DNA of 64,000 nucleotides from Diplolepis rosae. Lineage: Eukaryota > Arthropoda > Insecta > Hymenoptera > Diplolepididae. The translations under genes and the position numbers were made by a program. The stretch lies in contig JAPYXD010000723.1 of the NCBI GenBank assembly GCA_030998225.1, positions 25,003,501 through 25,067,500 of the forward strand, written 5' to 3'. The notes beneath the pieces are model-generated. The model was not told the origin of the DNA, did no database searches, and saw nothing but the letters and a program-made list of their open reading frames with translations. Every line of letters begins with the position of its first letter. Position 1 is the stretch's first letter. Positions 33,732 through 44,800 of the stretch are shown piece after piece.

Positions 33732-34995
33732 AAGGGTTTTCCAATAGGGACATAAAAATTTCGTATCTTTATATGAACGCACCCTTAAACTTTTTTAATG
33801 AACTGTCAATGTCAAAACGTTATTTAAAGTCAACATTTTCATCATGGTAAAGTTCACGAACCAGCAACGTTTGGAAATTGTTAAAAATTACTACCGAAAT
33901 TCCGAGTCGGGTGGTCACAACTTTAAGAGCGCTTACCCCAATTTTCGGCCGTAATAATCGTCCCACCCGAAAGGCTGCGCGTGCTATAGTGGATAAATTC
34001 GAGACCAAATTTACACTATTGGACGTTCCGGTGCCAAAAGGACGTCGTATTGCTCGAAGCGAAGAAATAATCGCATCAGTAAGTGCATCGATTCAAAATG
34101 AGCCAAATCAGTTGATTCCACGTCGTTCTCAAGAATTGGGCAACGCTCAAACGACACTGTGGCGTATTATGCGAAAAGATCTTGGCCTACATGCTTTCAA
34201 GATTAAATTGACTCAAAAAGTAAAGCCACTTGATCATTTGAAACGCCGAAACTTCTCTAATTGGGCTCTATCAAAGCTTGAAGAAAATGAAGAATTTCAT
34301 CGAAAAATTATCTTCAGCGATGAAGCTCATTTCTGGCTCAATGGCTTTGTTAATAAGCAAACTATGCGTTATTGGTCAGCAACAAACTCAAATGTGCTTC
34401 TTGAGACACAGTTGCATCCGCAAAAAGTGACTGTTTGGTGCGGTTTTCATGCCGGAGGTGTGATGGGGCCGTATTTTTTCTTGGATGAAAACGAACGTCA
34501 TGTTACCGTCAATGGAGAGCGCTATCGTCCTGTGTTGGAAGATTATTTGTAACCAGAATTGAATGAACTTGACATCAACGATATGTGGTTTCAACAAAAC
34601 GGTGCCACTAGCCACACAGCAGGCGTCACAATCGATTTATTGAAAGGCAAATTCGGTGAACGTGTTATTTCGAGAAATGGTCCGGTCGAATAGCCGCCTC
34701 GTTCATGCGATCTAACGCCATTGGATTTCTTTTTATGGGGCCATATCAAGTCACTGGTCTATGCCAACAAGCCAGCAACTTTAGAAGACCTCAAATACAA
34801 CATCCAACGGGAAATGGCCAACGTTCCGGACGAAATGTGTAAAACGGGCTCGTGGTAGTCATATGACCGACATCGAATTTCATTCATAAAATGTAATGCT
34901 TGCACTACACCCACAATAAATTTGAACTCAATATCTCAAATATTTCTTTGTTTTATTCATAGATAAAATTGTTATGTCCCTATTGGAAAACCCTT
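33732..34995 (+). mobile_element. Mariner-type transposon with intact TIRs
   Basis: This 1264-bp element has 24-bp perfect TIRs (AAGGGTTTTCCAATAGGGAC and complement) flanked by TA at 33730-33731 and 34996-34997. It encodes one transposase in the plus direction, now broken. It is inserted in the DNA polymerase B-like relic, whose coding lies on both sides. The identical TIRs suggest a fairly young insertion. Confidence 0.9.
33844..34890 (+). pseudogene. Tc1/mariner transposase (DD41D-like spacing), broken
   Basis: The ATG at 33844 opens the N-terminal helix-turn-helix (FTNQQRLEIVKNYYRNSES). A frameshift near 33905 leads into the long open stretch to TAA at 34550-34552. The DDE/D domain has IIFSDEAHFWLNG (first Asp). 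The second position reads FQQNGATSH, so the usual Asp (QQDGA) is Asn. The third is in CDLTPLDFFLWG, 41 residues after the second, a spacing reported for DD41D (rosa/Visitor-like) elements. There are further stops at about 34550 and 34692. The protein would cut and paste the element at TA sites. It is inactive. Confidence 0.85.
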
Positions 34996-35720
34996 TATTT
35001 GGGTAAACTAGTATATGTTGATAACCCTATACTAAATGGTGCATACTTATTTATATTTAAGAGTAGATTCATAATTTCAATTAATGACCAGCCTGATTTC
35101 TCTTGTTCAAATCCCTCTACTATAACTAAAAGTTGATCTATTTTTCTATCAAACTAATCAATCAAATCTGTTGATTGTAAAATTATTTCATTTGCAGTTT
35201 GAAAGTGCTTCACATCTTCAATAATTTCCTCATACACTATTTATCTAAATTAACCATGAAGAATTACATTTACTTTCAAACTTTTGTATTGTTTTAAAAT
35301 ATTTTTAAATTTTTTAACTACCATCTGCTTCGTATACTCAAAAAAGAGTTTCAAATCTTTATGCTCAAAATTGACAATAGAAATAGTTTTTATTCTATTA
35401 TGAAATGCAGTCTCTATATAATCCCACCTTATTTTTTTATCCTTTTTTCTCAATTCTGATATTTCTCCACCTTTCATCTTCAACTGTGTTATCTTCCTAT
35501 TAATTGCTTTCAATACTCCAATGGCTGATGCGGTGCTCGTCTTTTGATGCACTAACAAAGTTTTCTTGTTATTTTTCAAAAATTGTTTTAAAAACCAAAT
35601 ATATTTTTTACCAAACTTTATCCACTTTTCAATTTTATTGTAATTTAGTTTGTTTTATTTTTTTAGGATTGTATATATCAAACGTTTAATTTCTTGAATA
35701 TTTTTCAATAGCTTATTCAC

Positions 35721-36774
35721 TCTAACTTGTATTTCACGTTCATTTTTTTCAAGTTTGTACACTGAGAGAGAATTGGCACAGCTAGCGCCACTAGCCGTGG
35801 CAGTGGCCACACTTCACTTACGTCCGTATAGCACGCTAAAAAAGGACGGCAGGGGGGAGTAACTGAGGTTTGATCGGCGCGCTCTCAGTTTGCATACTGG
35901 CTGCGCTTTTTTCGCGCGTTGGCGCCCGATGTGTGCACACGAATCAGATGCTTGGCAGTAAACGACCGTTAGAAACTACGAGAGGGCGCTGCTATTACGC
36001 TACGGTGCTCGTCCACTACGCAAAGTTGCGCATCTACTGCGCTTTTCTCAAGCTAACCTATCATGTCCGGGTTGGGCGCGTTGGCTACAATGCGAGCACA
36101 CTGGCCATGCCAAGTCCCTCTCAGTGTCCACGGAGAACAAAATCTAACTATTATAGTAGGCTGAGCTCTATCCTATTAAAGCACCGAACTTAATGTGCGA
36201 AATTGGTATGAGCTTCTACCAGTATTGGTATCAACTCGTGCATTTTTAGCATGAAATGTCATACTATAAAAGAAACAAGTGCATGCCATTATTGCTAGTG
36301 TCATATGCTGTCATAGCAAGGTTCTCGCCTGACTACGGTTGTAAGAGAACTTATACTGAAATAGGATGAATTTCTTACAACCGAAAGAACACGTGAGGTG
36401 CTGCGTTCGAAAGTAGGCGTGACCTAACATCTCAGTTGTAAGAGAACTCATACTGAAATAGGATGAGTTTCTTGCAATCATAGTAAGGCGAAGTTCGAAC
36501 CATTTTCGCAAGGCACAACTGCTCTAAAAGCATGAAACTTGGTACTTTTTTAGCATGAAGGGATCCCTGCTTAAAATTTATGATTTTTTCACCAGGATAG
36601 CAAGAACGAAACCTGCTACAAAAGCATGACGAGTGTTATTACTATTATAGTCAGATTTTTTTCTCCGTGTAGATGTGAAAAAATGGATGTAACGTAACTA
36701 AACAGGGATCGACTGATCGCTTCTTTTTATATCCACGATCAACTCTTTTATTCTTGTCACCTTCGTATGACATA
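35721..36774. other. Non-coding, with a direct repeat
   Basis: No gene recognised. Two copies of GTTGTAAGAGAACTYATACT and the following AGGATGA-TTTCTT-CAA lie at about 36340-36382 and 36436-36478. The stretch 35870-36120 is relatively GC-rich with an open frame of biased composition, but no protein similarity was recognised. Confidence 0.5.
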
Positions 36775-37090
36775 TTCATGTATCCCACCTCTCTATTTCC
36801 AAGAAATATGTTTCACATCATTTTTCCTTCGCTTTGACATTTTTTCATATCTAATTCATTTATTACCATAAACATCCTAAACGTTAAACAATATAAGATG
36901 TATTCTCATATCCCACCTCTCTATTTCCAAGAAATATTTTTCAAATTTATTTGTCCTTCGCTTTGACAATTTTCATATCTCATTTATTTATTACCATAGA
37001 CATATTAAACGTTAAACAATATAATGAATGTATTCTTATATTCCACCTCTCTATTTCCAAGAAATATTTTTCAATCGTCTGCCCTTCAAC
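36775..37090. repeat. Tandem repeat, about 125-bp unit, 2.5 copies
   Basis: The unit begins TCCCACCTCTCTATTTCCAA and includes CCTTCGCTTTGACA and AAACGTTAAACAATATAA. Copies start at about 36781, 36909 and 37041, with small differences and an end that breaks off in the third copy. It may be a short satellite block. Confidence 0.85.
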
Positions 37091-37154
37091 GAAATCGACA
37101 AACATCGAGTTTTTTCTAGAAGCCAACCTCCCTATATAAAACATCTTTCAGGAT

Positions 37155-37465
37155 ATAGTGTAATACCATAATCTTAGAGAACCTTCCAGAAATCTGACAA
37201 TTTAGCACGGACATGAACCAAATAATGTCTCTCTGCCGTCATAAGATTCAAGAATTTTTCAGAAAATCCTCGAAACTTAACACTAATATTGACCAAATGA
37301 CGACTCTCTGACATTGCTAACTTCGAGAACCTTCCATAAACCTCACAATTTAGCATGAAAAGAGGCTCTATGACGTCATAAACTTCCAGAGACTTTCAAA
37401 AATCTCGCCATTTAACTTAAAAAGAGGCTCTATGACGTCATAATCGTCCAGAACCTTCCAAAAAT
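37155..37465. repeat. Degenerate tandem repeat, about 60-80-bp unit
   Basis: Four to five diverged units share GAACCTTCCA-AAATCT, CAATTTAGCA and CTCTATGACGTCATAA (the last two copies at about 37366 and 37430 are nearly identical). The TGACGTCA palindrome matches a CRE/ATF-type site, but its presence in a repeat may mean nothing for regulation. Confidence 0.7.
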
Positions 37466-37830
37466 CAAGGCTTCGGGAATAGTCTCGAGTGTCGGTAAAT
37501 GTCGGTGCAGGAATCTGTATCTAAATTTCCACTTCCATACTGTTCTTAATTTTTACTTTTTACAAAACTCCGTCTTTCCGCGTTCGTGTGTTGTGTTTCT
37601 GTGATGTGCATACTTCTCAAGGGTGTTGTGGGCCTTCCTTATGGATAGTGGTGTTTTACTTACAAAATTAGTGTCAAATTTTTTATAAAAATATCATTAG
37701 ACGTGGTTCTTGTGTATACCTTTGAGGAGAAGCGGGGTTGCAGTCACATTCTCCAGGAATCTGCCAAACAGGAGTTTTATTTAGTTATTTATTTTCTTGC
37801 ACGTTTACAGCTAATTCATTAAGTTCATAA

Positions 37831-37880
37831 AATTAGCTGACACTGAAGAGGGCCCCCCATTTGTGGCCGAAACGTTTGCC
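37831..37880 (+). ncRNA. Hammerhead-ribozyme-like core, Penelope-type signature
   Basis: CTGAAGA (37843-37849) is followed by a GGCC/GGCC stem II (about 37851-37868) and GAAAC (37869-37873). This matches the conserved hammerhead core CUGANGA, stem II, GAAA. Sequences of the form GAAGAGGGC...GGCCGAAACGTTTG are common in Penelope-like elements, which are known to carry hammerheads. I could not define stems I and III or the cleavage triplet, and no Penelope RT lies nearby, so this may be an isolated terminal fragment. Confidence 0.4.
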
Positions 37881-40800
37881 TTTTTATCTATTCAACATGT
37901 TTCTTGTTTTTTTATATCTATAATATTTTCTCTTAGTAATTTATCCCTAATAGAAATGAGCTGACCCAATGCTAATGCAAAAGTACTATTACGATTTAAA
38001 TTTGGGTCAAGATAATACCAGACATGAATACAAACATGTCACGAAAGTATTTAAAAGATTTTATGAATTTCAGGATGATTTGAACACTTAAGAAATAATT
38101 TTCCTGTAAAATTTAAAGTCAATAAAAGTTTCAAAACAAAATATCGAATTCAATATTTCAATATATATATAAAACTTGTAAGGTCTCACGATAAAAATTA
38201 ATTACTCTTATTTCTTTATTTAAAATAGTCTTAAACGCAAAATTACTAACAAAAACTTGCATCAATATTAAAACTTGTATTTAAGGTGTAAAAAATATAT
38301 ATCTAAAACTTCAAAATTTCTATCAAAATGAATAATTTTTACATTCTCATCATGGTTGAGAAGGTATTAGTTTTATGTGAAAAATGACTTTCGAAATTTT
38401 CATCAAATCATTACGTTTTGAGACCCACTGAGTCAGAAAAAACGGTTTTTACGAAAGTGTCTGTGTCTGCCACATCCATACAAAATTGAGAAAACTAGAC
38501 ATTTTTTGTGTTTTTGAAAAAATCAAAAATTCCAATACTGGTTTTTGAGTGCTCATAAATGTCTACTAATTATCTTCATACAATTTTTTGATTAAACCAA
38601 AGTTAGAAATGTTACAGCATGTTAAAACTTGAAAAAAGTCAATATCAAAATTCAATTTCCAGTTAAATTATACGATATATGAAAAAAAGTTATCATACAA
38701 AATTACTTTCTACATAAAAATCTACACATTTGAATTGCAACATTTTTTCATAAGATGTATTCCATTTTTTAGACAAAATATGTGAGATACAAAAAAAACG
38801 TTTAGATGAAAAATTATTGGCCTAAATGAGGTCTACAAATTCTCATTAAGACACTTCTCGACAGGATGTATGTTTTATGTTTTTATTATAAGAAACACTA
38901 TTGAAAAAATTCCATTTTGTAACCTAAATATGTGATATGTTTATTAAAAAGTTACTGAAATATATATAGAGAAAATCGAGCGCGAAGCGCGAGTGTCATA
39001 ATGAGAATGTGTTCCTTAAGGCCAATAGAGCTTTAAGTAAATTGAATTTACTGTTTCACTCAAACTCGAAAACAAATTTAGTGACTTTGAGAAAATGTGT
39101 GATTCGCATCACCTGTAATATTATAAAATTGGTTTGAGCTTCAGTATCAAATTATAAGAAATAAAGTAAATGTATGCGAAGAGCATAAGACCGAGCGCCA
39201 AGCGCGAGGTCCAAGAAGAACGGAGCACGAAGCGCGCGATAAGAATGTGCCCGCGAAGCGGGCAGATTTTCTTTCATTCAATTAAATTTAACATTCCCAA
39301 TCGCAAAATTACTAGAAAACTTTACATGGGTATAACGTTTAAAAAGCATGAAGCTGGTTAAAAGGTTTATTGATTAGAAAATAATAAATCAATTCTGTCA
39401 ACGTTTAGCTTACGCATTTATTTATCTCAAATAATTAATTAGCGTGCAGCGCTTGAGTACATTGGGAAAAATTTTAATTTTATAAAATCAAACCCATACG
39501 AATCCATGGAAATAGTTTTACTACAAATAAAACTGAAAAGTGAACGCAGATCAATTAAATGGATTTTTATATAAAGCAAAAATTTGTACTATTAAATTAT
39601 ACAATTTATTTTGCAATTGATGATTCAGTTGATAATAAATTCAAATTTTATTTTATTTTATAATTTTTCCAATTATTTTTTACAAAATTATTGCGTAAAA
39701 AGTAGTTTTTTGCGCTGGTTACTTCCTTTAGTGTCATCGGCGCCCAATTTCGATATGCATGCAAATATTCAAAAAATCTATTTCATATTTACTATCAGTA
39801 GAAACATTAATTTTTATAAATTCACAATTAAGTTTTTCCATTTACTTTTTTTTTAAATAATGCATTATGCTAGGCATAAATTGAAAATAAATTTTCAGTT
39901 AATCGTAATCAGACTAGCTTGAATCAGTTCACTGTATGTCACAGAATGAAGGATCTTGTGTGATACATCATAATATACCAAAGAAATAAAACTTGTGAAA
40001 TTCAGTATCAAACATTTACTACACTTGTAATTTCAATAAATGAATGAACTAAAAAAATTAGAAAATGGACTGCGCGTCTTCTTTTAAGAAACTGAAATCA
40101 TCGGAAAGTATTAGTCTTCATTGTACGATATGCGACGAAGATGGATACATTCTGGTCATACATCTATTTCACAAAGGTAGCTTCCACTTCTCACACGGCG
40201 TATATAAAAAAATATACAATTGCCTGTGATCTTACAGTAGTCTAGGCTAGGTTTAAATGACTAATAAAATTTTTGTTACACGCTTAAGAGTCAAAACATT
40301 AAATTATTATCAAAAAGATATTAAATTACTTTATTAAAAACATAAAAGGAATAGTAACTTGAATATTCTAAAAATATGTAGAACTTCAAAACTATTATTC
40401 GTCAATAAAATATATGTGAAGAATCATTCATTCTACAAAGCAGGAACCAACTCATGAAAATATTAACAGTCACTTTATTCTTCAAGAATTCGTTTTTCGC
40501 TTTTTTTTATCAGTAAGAATATTTTGTTTTAGGTTATTTCAACGATCGAATAAAGGGATTCGTAAATACCATATCGACACTAATAGTGATTCATATGAAT
40601 CCTATCGACTCTTTTTATAAATAAATTTAGTGCCCAATATGGGCTATAATTGATAGAATTTCGGTTAAATTTTTTAACAATTCTGTTAGTCTCAAGTTGA
40701 TCAAATTAACGTACATGCAGCCGACGGATGGACACGGATTATAATAATAAATCTCAATAATATTCGCATTGTATTTCTCTAGTGGGTTAACTTTTAATAA

Positions 40801-41454
40801 CTCGCAACAATATTTATCTCAGAAAAGGTAATAAAATGGAATTTTTATTCACAAATGCAGTGTTGGAAGTGAACGTATTTTTATCTCAAATACTAATTAG
40901 AAATTCAAAACTATTGATTTTAAATACTGCACTGCACTTATACATTTCAGCGATACACAGTAAGCAAAATTTTTAGAAACCAAACTCAGCTTCTCAATCT
41001 ATAAAAAAAATAGTATTCATGCACCAATTTGAATCAAGCTTTCACGTCTACTTGAATCAACAAGAAGAAATCAATAGTAAATACTATTGTTCTTTGTTAA
41101 ACTGTTTAAATCTGAGTTAGTTGAATTTAAGTAGATGCGAAAACTCGGCTTTCAATTACGGATATCAGTGATTATCGCAAAAGTCAAGAGTTGAACAATT
41201 TAATCTTTAAAACTATATTCTATTAACAGTATTATCATGATAATGAACTTTCAAGAAAGAAATTTCCCCGAAAAATTTAGATATTCGTTTTTTGCCTCTT
41301 TATGTTATTGGAGTATCTCACACTTGTATCCGCGTAAAAAATAATCCAACTCTAAATGGATCGTATACGAATTGTTATCGATCTACAGGCAAACCTACTC
41401 AATAAAACTAGAAAGGCTATCACATATAAGATACCTGGGATTATCGTACGAGCT
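37881..41454. other. AT-rich non-coding, no gene seen
   Basis: No coding region recognised. Short GC-rich words built on GCGAAGCGCG occur at about 38977-38995 (GAGCGCGAAGCGCGAG) and several times at 39185-39265 (GAGCGCCAAGCGCGAG, GAGCACGAAGCGCGC, CCCGCGAAGCGGGC). A weak inverted repeat lies at about 41040-41150. This stretch is downstream of the 3' end of the Kintoun gene. Confidence 0.5.
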
Positions 41455-41845
41455 CTATATGTCAAGATCGAAAATCAGATCGCTCTTAAATTCTGCGTGG
41501 ACTTCGTCTCCACTCTCAGTCTCTTTATCATTTTTCAACAGATCTTCATTTCGCTTCACTTTGTTGTATTTTCGCTTATGTGAAGGATTTGTACTATTAT
41601 TTCGCAAATTATCAATGTCGATATTATAAGTTTTTTGAACCTCTGATTGTTTTCTGGGGTTCAAAATTGGTTTCACAGCATCCGATTGATCTTCCTGTGG
41701 CATAAATTTCGACTCGACTTTGTACTTTTCACGTTCTTCCGTTTCTGAATTTTCACTCTCACTCATCCTGCGATCGTGAGCTCGTTTTTTATTCCTCAAC
41801 TTCCGCTGGTTCTTCTTTCGTTGGCCCAAAATACTGGAATTCGAT
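41455..41845 (-). CDS. ktu: Kintoun exon 4 (C-terminus, stop)
   Basis: The acceptor is AATGTTTAG|ATCG. The first base completes the Arg codon from exon 3, giving the conserved RSNSSILGQ motif, a very basic KNQRKLRNKKRAHDRR stretch and an acidic tail to TAG at 41455-41457. Confidence 0.88.
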
Positions 41846-44800
41846 CTAAACATTTTTTAAATTATATAAATTATTTCAAATTATTTGTTTGAGTTCGAAA
41901 TTTTTGCTACTGCCTACATTATTAGAGGATCATTAGTCACGTATCAGATAAGATACATTGCCGACAGGTGTCCTCGTAGACAATTTCAAACTCTTATATC
42001 CCAAATAAGTGCAAATTAAATTCAAATTTAAAGAATTTGAAATCTTCCTATGGAAAAAAGACGCTTTTGACTGCGCTGAGATTCGAGCCCAGGTCTTTCG
42101 ATTGCCGGTCGACTGCTTTAATCCTTTGCGGCATACATTTTTTAGGGGAACGAACTCTTATGATAATTATTACATAAGGGTTTTTGGGTTCGCTGATTAC
42201 AAATCTGAACTCAGATTTTGGAAATTCAAAATGGCGGCTCCAAGATGGCGGTCATAATATTACATTTTTTAAAATTTGTTTTTGAAAATTGGTATACAGG
42301 GGTTTTGGAGGTCATTAATTACGAATCTGAACTCAGATTTTGGAAATTCAAAATGGCGGATCCAAGATGGTGGCCAAAATTCAAAATCGGAAATAAGCAA
42401 AGTCAAGAGATTTTTTCGAAAATATTAATTAAAAAATATTATTTTGGCCGCCATATTGGAGACGCCATTTTTAATTTCCAAAATCTGAATTTAGATTCGT
42501 AATGAGCGACCTCGAAAATATCATAATGCAATTTTCAGAAAAATCTAATAATATTTCAATTTATGGACGCCATATTGGATCCGCTATTTTGAATTATCAA
42601 AATCTGAGACTAGATTCGTGATCAGCGATCTCAAAAACCCTGGTACATAAATTTTCGTAAAAAAATTCCTAAAAGTTCCTCCAATAATGAAATCTTTTCA
42701 GAAAATGGGTTTTTTTTCTGAATTTGTTTAATAAAATTGACAAATTTTTACAAAATCTGGTACTTTTAAACGTGAATTCATATTCGATAACATCCTAGGA
42801 TCGTAAAATAACAAAGAACAGTTGGATAATCAGATCAAAATTACATTTAAATCGCGAAAATTTGTAAAAAAATAAGTGACATCAGGTGATGCCACTGTGC
42901 CGCAAAGGGTTAACCAACTGAGCTACAAAGGCGTCCAACATCTCCTTCTCCACAGGAAGACCTCTTTATATCGCCTAGTGGCACTGCCTTACGGCTGAAA
43001 TGATTTCAAATTATTTAGTTGAGTCCGAAATTTTTACCACAGCCTACATTATCGGAGGGTCATTAGTAGTGTGGCAGTGCCACTAGGAGATATAAAGAGG
43101 TCTTCCTGTGGAGAAGGAGATGTCGGACGCCTGTGTAGCTCAGTTGGTTAGAGCAGTCGACCGGCAATCGAAAGACCTGGGTTCGGATCCCAGCGCAGTC
43201 GAAAGCGTCTTTTTATCCACAGAAAGATTTCGAATTCTTTAAATTTGAATATAAATTATCTTAAAGTTTTTATAAGGATATGATTAGAAAGCTAAATAAT
43301 ATGGGGACTGGTAAATAAAATATCAGCCCAGCGAAATAATAATTTTGAGAATCTATAGCCATTTTTTGTAGCATTATTTTGGAAGAAAAATTGTCTGATC
43401 TAATATCAATTCGTTCAACAAACTTTTCCCACTATTTTTAAATTCTAACTCAAAGTAAATTATATTTTTAAAGAAATATGAAAATCAAGTCTTTTTGAGA
43501 ATAATATTTTTAATTATATACTTTTTTTCAAATTTAATACTTGTTTCACATAAGATCAAAAATAATAATTGTTCACCGTTTCATAACTTAGTATCAAGAA
43601 CTTTTTAAAATTATTTATCAATCATATAAAAGATTATAGAAGATATTATTTCCGAATGAGGACAATTTAAAGAAATAAGAAGAGATTAGAATTTCTATGG
43701 TAAATAATGATAAAACAGCAAATTGCTAACTTTTCATAATTCTTATTTCACTGAGCTGGAATTTCATGATCAGGTAACTTTAAATATAATACCTGTATAG
43801 TTGGCGTGAAACTACATCATTGAACCGAACAGTTTTCTTGAAACTTGAGCTCTCAGACTCAGAGTTCATTTCCTGGAGTGAGTCATACTGAAAGTTGACT
43901 GCAGATAAAAGTCCAGTACTGTCGTCCACGCTTGATTCCGAAACCGAGCGTGAAAACTGACTTCTGCGCGATTTCAAAATGCCTTTAAACCTATAATTAC
44001 TACCATTTCTACTTGGCAATTCGTCGCCACTACTTTCAGAAACAGACCTAATCTGATCTAAACTGCGTTTTCTTTCTTGCTGACAAGTTGAATTTTGAGT
44101 TTCAGCCTCTTCTTCGCCCTCTGTATCAACCTGATTTGATTTAATATTCACAACCATGTCCTCACCATTTCGGACAACTTCAACACTTTTATCAGTCTCT
44201 TCCTCAGGCTCCTCCTAAGAAAGAATCAAAAGATTGGATATCTTCCTATAAAGTTTTTTAAATGAATTATAATTTAAAACATAATTACCGTGAGTTCTTT
44301 AAGCTTGTTTTTGACGGGGATTGCTGAAGAGAAATTCTTTGCTTCCATAAACTCTTCATCAATGCCGACATAGTATCTTATTAAATCCGCAGTTTTCAGA
44401 GCCATAGTGATTACGACATTGTTGTCCCATGGCTCAACCGTGACTGAATCCGGATCAACCGAATCGTCGCTCATCTTAAGACAAATAGAATAGTAAACTG
44501 GAAAGAAACCCGCCCCCACGGAAGTCAGCAAAACATGAATCCCCGAGTTCCCATCTAGGGACCTTTGACAAATCGATTCTGAATCAACATTTTTAACGTG
44601 AATGGTTATCGCGAGAATGTTATCGTATATGTTACAAGTAAATGCTGGAATAGAATACTTGATATTTGGGTTCATGAAAAAGTTCGTTAACTTCGCACTT
44701 TCTCTAGTCCGCAAAGCTGTATCTTCACATTCATTAGTTTTCACATCACTTTCGCTGGTTAATTCCACAATCAGAGGCCTTGAATCAGATTCTGTGGAAG

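Larger units (their letters stand above)
32100..35720 (-). pseudogene. Protein-primed type DNA polymerase B-like gene (Polinton/virus-like), broken
   Basis: Fragments read in order on the minus strand. A Lys-rich N-terminal part (35579-35250, RWDYIETAFHNRI) comes first. Next is a segment containing KKAVVNIKNNDQYCFLW (33725 and on, just left of the mariner), then a zinc-finger-like part with C...C...H...C spacing. An exonuclease domain follows (VSFVFYADIECLLEP at about 32740) and, after a frameshift near 32470, [14 protein letters not shown] and [11 protein letters not shown], an exonuclease II-type motif. The palm with the polymerase active site is missing. The family is DNA_pol_B_2, as in Polintons/Mavericks and related viruses or plasmids. 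A mariner and two SINEs interrupt it. It is a relic of a self-replicating element or virus. Confidence 0.75.
42020..43040 (-). repeat. tRNA-derived SINE copy split by a piggyBac-type MITE
   Basis: The 3' half (42020-42121, complement of the CGCAGTCGAAAGCG and B-box region) and the 5' half (42914 to about 43040, complement of the TAGCTCAGTTGG A box and the GATATAAAGAGGTCTTCCTG leader) belong to one minus-strand SINE interrupted between its two promoter boxes. The flanking AT-rich direct repeat at 41873-41945 and 43001-43075 seems related to the SINE insertion or leader. Confidence 0.75.

Noticed and set aside
33878..34008. Open frame on the opposite strand of the mariner transposase start
   Set aside because: Shadow of the transposase frame with no similarity of its own.
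35870..36193. 107-codon open frame in a GC-richer stretch
   Set aside because: Composition-driven, no domain, no splice or promoter context, flanked by repeats.
36775..37090. CRISPR-like repeat array
   Set aside because: Units are about 125 bp and contiguous without unique spacers, in a eukaryotic context. It is a tandem repeat.
42009..42502. Two open frames in Kintoun intron 3
   Set aside because: They lie in a SINE and a piggyBac-type MITE and consist of repeat units.
43131..43205. Possible tRNA gene (A and B boxes, TAGCTCAGTTGG...GGTTCGGATCC)
   Set aside because: The acceptor stem does not pair, the anticodon stem is imperfect, and the same sequence occurs in several truncated copies, so it is a SINE head.
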